Positions 30,024-38,309 of a DNA stretch of 54,856 bases are shown here, piece after piece. This DNA comes from Paenimyroides ummariense. GTDB taxonomy: Bacteria; Bacteroidota; Bacteroidia; Flavobacteriales; Flavobacteriaceae. The stretch covers positions 1 through 54,856 of the forward strand of contig NZ_FOVI01000020.1 in the NCBI RefSeq assembly GCF_900115115.1. Reading direction: 5' to 3'. The notes under the pieces were generated by a model. That model had not been told where the DNA came from. It saw only the letters and a program-made list of their open reading frames with translations, and ran no database searches. The position numbers and the translations under genes were made by a program. Numbering within the stretch: the first letter of the stretch is position 1; every line of letters begins with the position of its first letter.

Positions 30024-32311
30024 AAATAACGGTTATAGGCGGTGGTCCGGGCGGACTCTATTTTTCAATCTTAACCAAAAAAGCAATGCCCTATTGGGAA
30101 ATTAACGTGTACGAACGCAACAAACCAGAAGACAGTTTTGGTTTTGGTGTAGTATTTTCCGATGAAACTTTGGGCGAATTTTTAAAACGCGACATGCAGT
30201 CTTACGAACTAATTCGCAGCAAATTTGCCTATTGGGACGATATTATTGTGGCTCGTGACGGACAAGAAGTAAGCATTGCCGGTAACGGATTTTGCGGTTG
30301 TTCGCGTAAAACCTTGCTTAAATTACTGCATCAGCGTTGCGAAGAAGAAGGTGTAAAATTACATTTTGAACAAAACATTGATGATCTTTCGCAGTTTAAC
30401 GATTCAGATATTATTGTTGCTGCAGATGGAATTGGAAGCGGAATCCGTACCCAGTTTCAAAACGAATTTGGTACGAATATCCAGTTAAAATCAAACCGAT
30501 TTGTATGGATGGGATCTACCAAACCGTTAGATGCTTTTACCTATTTTTTTAGAACAACACCTTACGGAATCATAGTTGCACACACCTATCAATATGAAGA
30601 AGGAATGAGCACGTGGATTTTTGAATGTACCGATGAAACTTGGAAAAACCTGCAGTTTGAAGTGGAAAATGAAACGGATACCGTAGCTAAACTTTCCGAA
30701 ATATTTAAAGACGAATTGGACGGACATCCATTGATTACTAACAAATCGCATTGGCGACAGTTTCCGCACGTAACCAACAAAAACTGGTATCATAACAACA
30801 TTGTTTTATTGGGCGATGCCAAAGCAACTGCACATTTTTCAATAGGTTCGGGTACAAAACTGGCAATGGATTGCGCTATTGGTTTGTTCGATGCGTTGAT
30901 GGCAAATCCGGATAACGTTCAAAATACGTTTCAGCAATACGAGAAAACTAGAAAAAATCCGGTTGAAATGATTCAATACGCTGCATCGGTTTCGTTGGAA
31001 TGGTTTGAAAATATGAATCGATACGAAAAATATCCCTTCTATCAGTTTTCATTCGGATGTATGACTCGATCTAAAAAAGTTACCTATGAAAATCTTAAAT
31101 TAAGAGATCAATCATACACCGACAAAGTATTACAAGAATTCAACCAACAACATAATAACAACACAAACGCAGCCGCTTTTTCTACCTATAAATTGCGTGG
31201 TTTAGAACTTTCTAACAGAATTGTGATGAGTTCTATGGGGCAGTATTCAGCAAACAACGGTTTAGTAAATAACTGGCATTTTCAGCATTATACTTCACGT
31301 GCAATTGGCGGTTTAGGTTTGATAATGACCGAAATGACAGCGGTTGATGCCAACGGAAGAATTACGTTGGGTTGTGCAGGAATTTATAATGAAGAACAAG
31401 TTGTTGAGTGGAAAAAGATTACTGATTTTGTTCATGAACATACGGCAACAAAAATCGGAATTCAATTAGGACATTCAGGTAGAAAAGGTGCTGTTAAAAA
31501 ACCTTGGGAAGGTACAAACGAACCAATCGATAATGCTTGGGAATTACTTTCGGCATCTGCAATTGCGTTTAATGATAAAATGGCCGCTCCAAAAGAAATG
31601 ACTGCAAATGATATGCAAAATGTAATCAATCAGTTTGCTAATGCTGCTAAAAATGCAGAAAAAGCAGGCTTTGATATGATTGAATTACAAGCACATCACG
31701 GCTTTTTATTGGCATCATTCTTATCTCCTTTAACCAATAATAGAACAGATGATTTTGGCGGATCTGTAGAAAACCGTTTGCGTTTTCCGTTACAGGTTTT
31801 TAATGCCATTCGAGAAAATTTCCCATCAGAAAAACCAATATCTGTCCGCATTTCGGCTACTGATTGGGCTGAAAATGGCATTTCGCAAGAAGATGTTCTT
31901 TTTATAACTTCGGAATTTAAAAAAGCAGGTGCCGATATCATTAATGTATCAACAGGAAATACAGTTGAAAATCAAAACCCTAAAACTGGCAGAATGTGGC
32001 AGGTTCCGTTCTCTGATATGGTTAGAAATTCTGCTGATATTCCAACGATTACCACGGGAACTATTACAGATATCGATCAAATCAACACGATTATTTTAAG
32101 TGGAAAAGCCGACCTAGTTGCTCTTGGAAAACCGTTGTTGTTAGATCCTTATTTTGTTAGAAAAGCCCAAGCTTACGAACAAATTACTATTGCAGATATT
32201 CCGAATCAATATCAAAAAGGAATAGAAAATTTGTACAGTTCAACAATTTCTGAAAGAAAACAAACCGAACGTATGAAGAAGGCTTTAAAACCAAAAAGTA
32301 ATAAAAAATAA
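30020..32311 (+). CDS. Bifunctional aryl-CoA (salicylyl-/2-aminobenzoyl-CoA) monooxygenase / OYE-type reductase
   Basis: 763 aa natural fusion. Residues 1-375 are a class A flavoprotein hydroxylase: FAD motif VIGGGPGGLYFSIL, DG motif ADGIGSGIRTQF and GD motif LLGDAKATAHFSIGSGTKLA. Residues 390-745 are an old-yellow-enzyme domain: NRIVMSSMGQYSA, GIQLGHSGRKGAV, LQAHHGFLLASFLSP and DDFGGSVENRLRFP. This is the architecture of 2-aminobenzoyl-CoA monooxygenase/reductase from Azoarcus and of proteins called salicylyl-CoA 5-hydroxylase. It should 5-hydroxylate an ortho-substituted benzoyl-CoA. With gentisate dioxygenase encoded nearby, salicylyl-CoA to gentisyl-CoA is the favoured reaction; anthraniloyl-CoA is the alternative. 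Confidence 0.88.
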   Translation: MKITVIGGGPGGLYFSILTKKAMPYWEINVYERNKPEDSFGFGVVFSDETLGEFLKRDMQSYELIRSKFAYWDDIIVARDGQEVSIAGNGFCGCSRKTLLKLLHQRCEEEGVKLHFEQNIDDLSQFNDSDIIVAADGIGSGIRTQFQNEFGTNIQLKSNRFVWMGSTKPLDAFTYFFRTTPYGIIVAHTYQYEEGMSTWIFECTDETWKNLQFEVENETDTVAKLSEIFKDELDGHPLITNKSHWRQFPHVTNKNWYHNNIVLLGDAKATAHFSIGSGTKLAMDCAIGLFDALMANPDNVQNTFQQYEKTRKNPVEMIQYAASVSLEWFENMNRYEKYPFYQFSFGCMTRSKKVTYENLKLRDQSYTDKVLQEFNQQHNNNTNAAAFSTYKLRGLELSNRIVMSSMGQYSANNGLVNNWHFQHYTSRAIGGLGLIMTEMTAVDANGRITLGCAGIYNEEQVVEWKKITDFVHEHTATKIGIQLGHSGRKGAVKKPWEGTNEPIDNAWELLSASAIAFNDKMAAPKEMTANDMQNVINQFANAAKNAEKAGFDMIELQAHHGFLLASFLSPLTNNRTDDFGGSVENRLRFPLQVFNAIRENFPSEKPISVRISATDWAENGISQEDVLFITSEFKKAGADIINVSTGNTVENQNPKTGRMWQVPFSDMVRNSADIPTITTGTITDIDQINTIILSGKADLVALGKPLLLDPYFVRKAQAYEQITIADIPNQYQKGIENLYSSTISERKQTERMKKALKPKSNKK

Positions 32312-32320
32312 ACCTTTTAC

Positions 32321-32353
32321 AACTCTGACAGAGTTTGAAACTCTGTCAGAGTT
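32321..32353. repeat. 33-bp REP-like palindrome, variant copy
   Basis: Perfect palindrome with 16-bp arms (AACTCTGACAGAGTTT) around one G; each arm is itself nearly palindromic. It is related to, but diverged from, the 36411/37134 copies. Lies between hydroxylase and ligase genes, where it could also act as an attenuating or stabilising hairpin. Confidence 0.88.
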
Positions 32354-32369
32354 AAGACATTATAAAAAT

Positions 32370-33950
32370 ATGAAAGACAATTTCGCGCAAAACAGCTTAC
32401 CGAGTTTGGACTTACATCCTAAATATGCTTTCTTGGATTTATCACAATTCCAAAGACCTGAAAATTTGAATTGTGTGGAGCGTCTTTTAGACGATCACAT
32501 TACCAACGCAAAAGGTTCAAACGTATGTTTAAAAACATTTGGCGAAACATGGACGTATAACGATTTGTTTGAAAAAGCAAATCAGATTGCGCATGTTTTG
32601 GTTGATGATTTAGGTTTGCAGCCCGGCAATCGTGTTTTGTTACGCTCGTGTAACAACCCTATGATGGTTGCGTGCTGGTTTGCCGTTCTAAAAGTCGGTG
32701 GAATTGTAGTTGCAACCATGCCTTTACTTCGATCAAAAGAATTAAAAACGTTGATTGATTGTGCAGAAATTTCGCATGTAATTTGTGATAGTTCGTTGGC
32801 AGATGAAATGAATCTGGTAAAATCAGACTTTTTAAAATCGGTTTCTTTTTACAGAAATGGTTCTATTGATGAATTAATGCAATCGAAACCAAAAACGTTT
32901 CAAAATTATAACACTAAAGCAGATGATGTTGCGATAATAGGTTTTACTTCGGGCACAACCGGAAATCCTAAAATGACGGCGCATTATCATAAAGATATTC
33001 TGAATATTTGTGAAGCGTTCCCAAATTATTCGTTACAACCTACCGAAAATGATATTTTTACAGGCAGTCCGCCAATTGGATTTACTTTTGGTTTGGGCGG
33101 TTTGGTTTTGTTTCCGATGTATTTTGGAGCGAGTTCTTTTTTGATAGAAAAACCAAGTCCGGATGTACTTTTAGAAGTCATTCAGAACGAAAAAATTACC
33201 ATTTGTTTTACGGCTCCCACAGCTTGGCGTATTCTTACGGAGAAATCTAAAGATTATGATTTGTCGAGTTTACGAAGATGTATTTCGGCAGGTGAAACAC
33301 TTCCATTAAAAATTTGGGAAGATTGGTACAATGCAACCGGTTTAAAAATTATCGATGGAATTGGCGCTACCGAAATGCTTCATATTTTTATCTCATCGAA
33401 CCAAGAAAATATGAAACCGGGATCAACCGGAATTGCCATTACTGGTTACGAAGCGAAAATCATCGACAAAAACGGAAACGATGTTCCACATAATACTCCA
33501 GGCAGATTGGCTGTTCGTGGAATTACCGGCTGTAAATATTTAAACCGACCTGAAAAGCAACAGGAATATGTTGAAAACGGTTGGAATATCACAGGCGATA
33601 TTTTTAAGCAGGATCAAGATGGTTATTTTTGGTTTGTGGCGCGTGGCGACGATATGATTATTTCATCGGGCTACAATATCGCTGCAATTGAAGTTGAAAG
33701 TGTGCTACTTACTCATGACGAAATTTTAGAATGTGCAGTTGTTGGCTTGCCAGACGAAGAACGCGGCATGTTGGTTTGTGCTAATATCGTTTTAAAAAAT
33801 CAGGCAAATGCATCAACAGAATTGGCTAAAAACATTCAAAACTGGTTTAAAGAAAATGCAGCTCCGTATAAATATCCGCGGGTTATTAATTTTCTTGACC
33901 AGTTGCCCAAAACCGAAACAGGTAAAATTCAGCGTTTTAAGTTGAAGTAA
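32370..33950 (+). CDS. Aryl-CoA ligase (benzoate/2-aminobenzoate/salicylate-CoA ligase family)
   Basis: 526 aa acyl-adenylate-forming enzyme. P-loop-like GFTSGTTGNPKMTAHYHKD (about 190), adenylation motif GIGATEMLHIFISS, NITGDIFKQDQDGYFWFVAR and catalytic Lys near the C-terminus in LPKTETGKIQRFKLK. The GATEMLHIF form is typical of benzoate-CoA ligases of the aromatic acid group. It activates an aromatic acid with ATP and CoA so that the upstream hydroxylase can act on it. Salicylate or anthranilate is the likeliest substrate given the neighbours. Confidence 0.85.
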   Translation: MKDNFAQNSLPSLDLHPKYAFLDLSQFQRPENLNCVERLLDDHITNAKGSNVCLKTFGETWTYNDLFEKANQIAHVLVDDLGLQPGNRVLLRSCNNPMMVACWFAVLKVGGIVVATMPLLRSKELKTLIDCAEISHVICDSSLADEMNLVKSDFLKSVSFYRNGSIDELMQSKPKTFQNYNTKADDVAIIGFTSGTTGNPKMTAHYHKDILNICEAFPNYSLQPTENDIFTGSPPIGFTFGLGGLVLFPMYFGASSFLIEKPSPDVLLEVIQNEKITICFTAPTAWRILTEKSKDYDLSSLRRCISAGETLPLKIWEDWYNATGLKIIDGIGATEMLHIFISSNQENMKPGSTGIAITGYEAKIIDKNGNDVPHNTPGRLAVRGITGCKYLNRPEKQQEYVENGWNITGDIFKQDQDGYFWFVARGDDMIISSGYNIAAIEVESVLLTHDEILECAVVGLPDEERGMLVCANIVLKNQANASTELAKNIQNWFKENAAPYKYPRVINFLDQLPKTETGKIQRFKLK

Positions 33951-33986
33951 TATAAGATTTTAGATTTAAGTATTAAGACACATATA

Positions 33987-34406
33987 ATGAGTTATTTTAT
34001 AAAAGAAGAACAAATACGTTTTAGACATACCGATTTTGCAGGAATTGTTTTTTATCCACGTTTTTTAGAAATGCTGAACGATTTGGTTGAAGATTGGTTT
34101 GACGAAGCATTAGACCGACCTTTTTCTAAAATCCATGAAACCAACGGAATTCCTACGGTTGATTTAAAGGTTCAGTTTAAAAATGCGGCCCGAATTGGCG
34201 AAATTCTAACCAAAAAATTATGGGTTAAAGAATTAAAAAGTTCATCGGTAATTTGCGGTTTTCAATTTATCAATCAGCAAGAAAAAACAGTTTTAGAAGG
34301 CGAAGTTACCTTGGTAAATGTTGCCATTGCCGAAGATAGAAAAACAATTAAAGCCGAAGCTTTTAATGACGAAGTGAAAGCGAAAATTGAGAAATATCAA
34401 TTGTAA
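33987..34406 (+). CDS. Hotdog-fold acyl-CoA thioesterase
   Basis: 139 aa of the 4-hydroxybenzoyl-CoA thioesterase family. RFRHTDFAGIVFYPRFLEM contains the catalytic Asp16 and the DxxGxxxxxxY pattern. Expected to release gentisate (or a hydroxylated aryl acid) from its CoA thioester, the step between hydroxylase and ring-cleaving dioxygenase. It follows the ligase gene by 36 bases and precedes a passenger gene by 3 bases. Confidence 0.85.
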   Translation: MSYFIKEEQIRFRHTDFAGIVFYPRFLEMLNDLVEDWFDEALDRPFSKIHETNGIPTVDLKVQFKNAARIGEILTKKLWVKELKSSSVICGFQFINQQEKTVLEGEVTLVNVAIAEDRKTIKAEAFNDEVKAKIEKYQL

Positions 34407-34409
34407 ACT

Positions 34410-34883
34410 ATGAAAAGAATTTCTGTTTTTATTACATTACTTTTATTCATAAGTACATCAAGACTTTTCGCTTGTGACTGTGGTCAATCGGATTTAAGAC
34501 ATTTTGACGAGAGGAGTTATAAATATAGTGATTTTGTAATTATTGGAGATGTTGTAAAAACAGGTGAAAATTATAAAATTAAAGTTATTGAAGTTCTTAA
34601 AGGAGAAAAAAAGGATAAAATAATTAGAGGTACAGTTACTGACGAGAATGGTTACACAAATTGTTGTTTCACAATTCCGAGAGAAAAAGGAAGATATATT
34701 TTTTATCTTAATGAAATTAAAAAGAAAAAATATTTTTACTCTTATTCAACTTGTTCAGCTTCTCGTCTAATAAACATGTCTGTATATCCAATTTCCCTCA
34801 AAACGGAAAAGAACAAATCTGAATTAATATCTGAAACAAATAATTGGATTGAAATCTTAAGAGAAAATCGTAGAAAAATTTAA
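34410..34883 (+). CDS. Secreted TIMP/NTR-like protein
   Basis: 157 aa. Signal peptide MKRISVFITLLLFISTSRLFA is followed immediately by CDCGQ, the N-terminal Cys-x-Cys that defines netrin/TIMP-like folds. YSDFVIIGDVVKTGENYKIKVIEVLKGEKK is the typical OB-fold body, with further Cys at NCCF and STCS for disulfides. No metabolic role fits the pathway around it; it starts 3 bases after the thioesterase stop and so appears to be a passenger in the operon. AT content and Lys-rich composition look higher than in its neighbours. Confidence 0.6.
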   Translation: MKRISVFITLLLFISTSRLFACDCGQSDLRHFDERSYKYSDFVIIGDVVKTGENYKIKVIEVLKGEKKDKIIRGTVTDENGYTNCCFTIPREKGRYIFYLNEIKKKKYFYSYSTCSASRLINMSVYPISLKTEKNKSELISETNNWIEILRENRRKI

Positions 34884-34898
34884 AATCATTAATTGAAC

Positions 34899-35372
34899 AT
34901 GAGTCAATCTCTTCAAATAGCTAATCGGTTTCGTGAAGTAATCCTCAACGGAACCTGGATCGCCAATACCAATTTTAAAGATCAGTTGGCTGGATTAAAT
35001 TGGAAAATTGCTACCAAGAAAATAGATTCGTTAAACACCATTGCCGTTTTAGCGCAACATATACATTATTATGTTTCAGGAGTACTGAATGTTTTTAATG
35101 GAGGAACGTTAGATATAAAAGATCAATTTAGTTTTGATTTTCCTCCGGTTGAATCTCAAGAACAATGGAATTTGTTTTTAAATCGATTTTGGAATGATGC
35201 TGAAGAATTTGCTCGAAAAGTTGAAGCAATGAACGATGATAAATTAAATTCGGTTTTTGTTGATGAAAAATATGGAACTTATCATAGAAACATCGAAGCA
35301 ATGATCGAACACAGTTATTATCATTTAGGTCAAATTGTGCTTATAAAGAAAATGTTATTACAAGATAAATAA
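34899..35372 (+). CDS. DinB-fold (DinB/MDMPI superfamily) protein
   Basis: 157 aa from ATG 34899. Four-helix-bundle protein with the metal-binding His pattern: LAQHIHYYVSG (His54, His56) and IEHSYYHLGQIVLIKK near the end. The superfamily includes thiol-dependent transferases and the mycothiol-dependent maleylpyruvate isomerase. In a gentisate cluster the latter is a tempting role, but the simple DinB family is widespread and mostly uncharacterised. Not assigned beyond the fold. Confidence 0.75.
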   Translation: MSQSLQIANRFREVILNGTWIANTNFKDQLAGLNWKIATKKIDSLNTIAVLAQHIHYYVSGVLNVFNGGTLDIKDQFSFDFPPVESQEQWNLFLNRFWNDAEEFARKVEAMNDDKLNSVFVDEKYGTYHRNIEAMIEHSYYHLGQIVLIKKMLLQDK

Positions 35373-35422
35373 GTTTCCAGATGTCTTAATACTTAATACT
35401 CCAATCTTAATACAATATTATT

Positions 35423-36391
35423 ATGGAATTTAAAAAATTTAAAGCAGCAACGGTTCAAACCGCACCTGTTTTTTTAAATGTAGAAAAAACAATTGATAAA
35501 GCCATTTCATTCATAAAAGAAGCACATGAAAACGGAGCTAAATTAATCGCATTTCCTGAAGTTTTCATTGCCGGATATCCTTATTGGAACTGGATTATGA
35601 CACCCGTTCAAGGCAGCAAATGGTACGAAGAATTGTATAAAAACTCGGTTGCTGTTAACGATACAGCTATGCTGAAACTGTACAAAGCAGCAAAAGATTT
35701 CGATATGAATATTGTCATTGGAATTAACGAACGTGGCGATAGTTATGGAGAAATTTACAACACCAATTTAATTATTGACAATAACGGAAATGTAATAGGA
35801 AAGCACCGAAAATTAGTGCCAACATGGGCAGAAAAACTAACTTGGACAAGTGGCGATGGATCTTCGTTAAAAGTATATGATACCGAAGTTGGTCCGGTTG
35901 GAACTTTAGCTTGTGGCGAAAACACCAACACATTGGCTCGATTTACGTTACTTTCTCAAGGCGAATTGATCCACATTGCCAATTATATTTCGTTACCGGT
36001 TGCCCCACCCGATTACAATATGGCAGAAGCGATTAAAATTCGTGCTGCCGCGCATTCGTTTGAAGGAAAATTGTTTACCATTGTTTCATGTTCAACCATT
36101 TCACAGGAAATTAAAGATGCTTTGCGAAACGATGTTCCTAATATAGATGAATTATTAGATCGAAAAAACAGTGCTTTTTCTGGGTTTATCGGTCCAAACG
36201 GAGCCGTAATTGGTGAGCCTTTAATTGATGAAGAAGGAATTGTGTATGCTGATATTGATTTATCAAAATGTATCCAACCAAAACAAATGCACGATATTTT
36301 AGGGCATTACAACCGCTTTGATATTTTTGATTTACGAGTAAACGTTGCTCCTACCCGAAAAATTACGTTTGTAGATCATTCGAAAGAATAA
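35423..36391 (+). CDS. Nitrilase
   Basis: 322 aa carbon-nitrogen hydrolase with the full Glu-Lys-Cys triad: Glu46 in AFPEVFIAGYPYW, Lys130 in KHRKLVPTWAEK and Cys164 in LACGENTNTLARF. The FPEVFI-GYP and CGENTN motifs and the roughly 320-residue length are those of true nitrilases rather than amidases. It hydrolyses a nitrile to the acid and ammonia. Inside an aryl-acid pathway it could supply the acid from an aromatic nitrile (inference). It is followed by the RAYT/palindrome unit. Confidence 0.88.
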   Translation: MEFKKFKAATVQTAPVFLNVEKTIDKAISFIKEAHENGAKLIAFPEVFIAGYPYWNWIMTPVQGSKWYEELYKNSVAVNDTAMLKLYKAAKDFDMNIVIGINERGDSYGEIYNTNLIIDNNGNVIGKHRKLVPTWAEKLTWTSGDGSSLKVYDTEVGPVGTLACGENTNTLARFTLLSQGELIHIANYISLPVAPPDYNMAEAIKIRAAAHSFEGKLFTIVSCSTISQEIKDALRNDVPNIDELLDRKNSAFSGFIGPNGAVIGEPLIDEEGIVYADIDLSKCIQPKQMHDILGHYNRFDIFDLRVNVAPTRKITFVDHSKE

Positions 36392-36410
36392 AATGTAATT
36401 TAATTAATTT

Positions 36411-36443
36411 AACTCCGACAGAGTTTTGAACTCTGTCGGAGTT
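36411..36443. repeat. 33-bp REP-like palindrome, left of the RAYT gene
   Basis: Arms AACTCCGACAGAGTT / AACTCTGTCGGAGTT around TTG. Identical over all 33 bases to 37134-37166. Confidence 0.93.
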
Positions 36444-36470
36444 AGAGTGAATAATAAAAATAAACTAAAA

Positions 36471-36491
36471 GTTTTGAACTCTGTCGGAGTT
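36471..36491. repeat. Half copy of the REP-like palindrome
   Basis: Right arm plus spacer (GTTTTGAACTCTGTCGGAGT and one further T) without the matching left arm, 15 bases before the RAYT start codon. A degraded or single-arm copy. Confidence 0.8.
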
Positions 36492-36505
36492 GGAGAAAAA
36501 ACAGC

Positions 36506-37123
36506 ATGAAATCATACAAACCAATACCACTTGCAAAAGGACGTTATTACCACATTTACAATCGTGGTAACAATGGTATTGATGTATTTTTTGATAATGA
36601 AAGTTATTATCATTTCTTACGACTGTATGACAAATATATTTCGCCTATTGCTGATACTTTTGCTTGGTGCTTGCTTAAAAACCATTTTCATGTGTTGGTG
36701 TATATAAAAACTGATAGTGAAATTGATTTTGAAAAATTAGAATACTCAACCATTGAAAAACCAAAAGATTTTAACCCTTCAAACCAATTTGGCTATTTGT
36801 TCAATGCTTACACGCAAGCTGTAAACAAAAAATTCAACCGAACTGGCAGTTTGTTTGAAAGACCGTTTGAGCGAAAGTTGATAGAATCAGAGAAATATTT
36901 TCAAAATTTGATTTTTTATATTCATAACAACCCTGTCTTTCATGGTTTTACTGCGAACATAAACAATTATCCTTGGAGTTCTTATGGCACAATACTATCC
37001 GATAGACCAACAAAACTAAAAAGACAAGAAGTAATAGAATATTACGGTGATCTTGAAAATTTTATCCAATATCATGATCAAGAACAAAATTTAAGTGAAA
37101 TAAACAGTTTGATAATCGAATAA
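36506..37123 (+). CDS. REP-associated tyrosine transposase (RAYT)
   Basis: 205 aa single-domain Y1 transposase of the IS200-related HUH type. HUH motif KNHFHVLVY with His60 and His62; candidate catalytic Tyr102 in FNAYTQAVNKKFNRTGSLF; then RPFERKLIESEKYF, FYIHNNPV and YPWSSY, all typical of RAYTs. It has no partner orfB. It lies between identical 33-bp palindromes, plus a half copy just upstream, the arrangement of a RAYT with its REP elements (a REPtron). Probably functional: all expected motifs are intact. It interrupts the catabolic cluster. Confidence 0.9.
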   Translation: MKSYKPIPLAKGRYYHIYNRGNNGIDVFFDNESYYHFLRLYDKYISPIADTFAWCLLKNHFHVLVYIKTDSEIDFEKLEYSTIEKPKDFNPSNQFGYLFNAYTQAVNKKFNRTGSLFERPFERKLIESEKYFQNLIFYIHNNPVFHGFTANINNYPWSSYGTILSDRPTKLKRQEVIEYYGDLENFIQYHDQEQNLSEINSLIIE

Positions 37124-37133
37124 TTAACACTCT

Positions 37134-37166
37134 AACTCCGACAGAGTTTTGAACTCTGTCGGAGTT
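37134..37166. repeat. 33-bp REP-like palindrome, right of the RAYT gene
   Basis: Identical to 36411-36443; begins 11 bases after the RAYT stop codon and ends 28 bases before the gentisate dioxygenase ATG. Confidence 0.93.
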
Positions 37167-37193
37167 AGGAGTTGGAAAATAAAATAAAAAACC

Positions 37194-38309
37194 ATGAACG
37201 AAAACCATTCAGACGATCAATTAGGAAGAGCTCGAGTTCAGGATTCACCCGAATTGCAAGCTTATTACAAAGAATTAGAAACATTAGGTGCCGGCGCTTT
37301 ATGGACGGTTGCCAACGATATTGAACCTTGGGAGCCAAAAAGTAAATCAATCCCAATGCTTTGGAAATACGAAGATTTAAGACATTTGGTTTTAAAATCT
37401 TCTGAATTAGTTACACCCGAGCAAGCCGGTCGCCGTGTGGTTTATTTGGTAAACGATAACCGCAAAGATGTTTCGGCAGCCGTAGGTTGGTTGTACACCG
37501 GCATTCAGGTTACACGCCCGGGCGAAAGCACATCCGCTCATCGCCACAAGGCATCAGCATTGCGTTTTATTATGGAAGGCGAAAAAGGCTACACGGTTGT
37601 CGATGGTAATAAAATTATGTTAGAAGTTAACGATTTTGTCATCACACCAAACTCAACATGGCATGAACATGGCGTAGAAGAAGGTGGAAAAACCTGCATT
37701 TGGCAAGACGGTTTAGACATTCCGTTGGTAAATGCCTTGGAAGCGAACGATTATGCGGTTTACGATGGCAAGCAAGAATTAACCGCTCCGTTAAATCAGT
37801 CGCCAATGACGTATAGTGGTACAGGGTTGATTCCTCCTGATAAAGAATGGAACAAACCATATTCTCCGTTGTTTAAATATTCTTGGAGAACCGTTTACCC
37901 TGCCCTTTTAGAAGCCGAAAAAGTGAATGATGTAAATAGTTTTGATGGAATTATTATGCAGTACAGCAATCCGCTAACAGGTGGTCATGTAATGCAAACC
38001 ATGGGAGCTTCTATTCAATTACTGCCAAAAGGTTTTAAGGGAAAGGCACACAAACATACTGGATCTTTCGTGTATCAATGCGCAAAAGGTAAAGGATATT
38101 CTATCATTAACGGAAAACGTTTTGATTGGAAAGAGCGCGATATTTTCTGTGTTCCAAGTTGGGCTTGGCACGAACATCACAACCTTTCGGAAACCGAAGA
38201 CGCTTGCTTATTTTCATTTAACGATTTACCTGTTATTGAAGGTTTAGGCTTGTATCAGGAAAAAGTTTATGAGGATGATGGTGGGAATCAAATTGAAAAT
38301 AACTTATGA
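37194..38309 (+). CDS. Gentisate 1,2-dioxygenase
   Basis: 371 aa bicupin. The first cupin carries the iron ligands His116 and His118 in TSAHRHKASALRF and His157 in STWHEHG. The second contains KAHKHTGSFVYQCAKGKG and PSWAWHEHHN. Its length and the ARVQDSPELQAYYKELE and GALWTVANDIEPWEPKS start match gentisate 1,2-dioxygenase (about 350-380 aa). It opens the gentisate ring between C1 and C2 to give maleylpyruvate. Overlaps the next, unrelated gene by 4 bases (ATGA). Confidence 0.92.
   Translation: MNENHSDDQLGRARVQDSPELQAYYKELETLGAGALWTVANDIEPWEPKSKSIPMLWKYEDLRHLVLKSSELVTPEQAGRRVVYLVNDNRKDVSAAVGWLYTGIQVTRPGESTSAHRHKASALRFIMEGEKGYTVVDGNKIMLEVNDFVITPNSTWHEHGVEEGGKTCIWQDGLDIPLVNALEANDYAVYDGKQELTAPLNQSPMTYSGTGLIPPDKEWNKPYSPLFKYSWRTVYPALLEAEKVNDVNSFDGIIMQYSNPLTGGHVMQTMGASIQLLPKGFKGKAHKHTGSFVYQCAKGKGYSIINGKRFDWKERDIFCVPSWAWHEHHNLSETEDACLFSFNDLPVIEGLGLYQEKVYEDDGGNQIENNL

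Noticed and set aside
36411..37166. CRISPR array
   Set aside because: Only two full 33-bp repeats and one half copy, separated by unequal distances (one spacing holds a transposase gene), and the repeats are perfect palindromes. This is a REP/RAYT arrangement, not a CRISPR.
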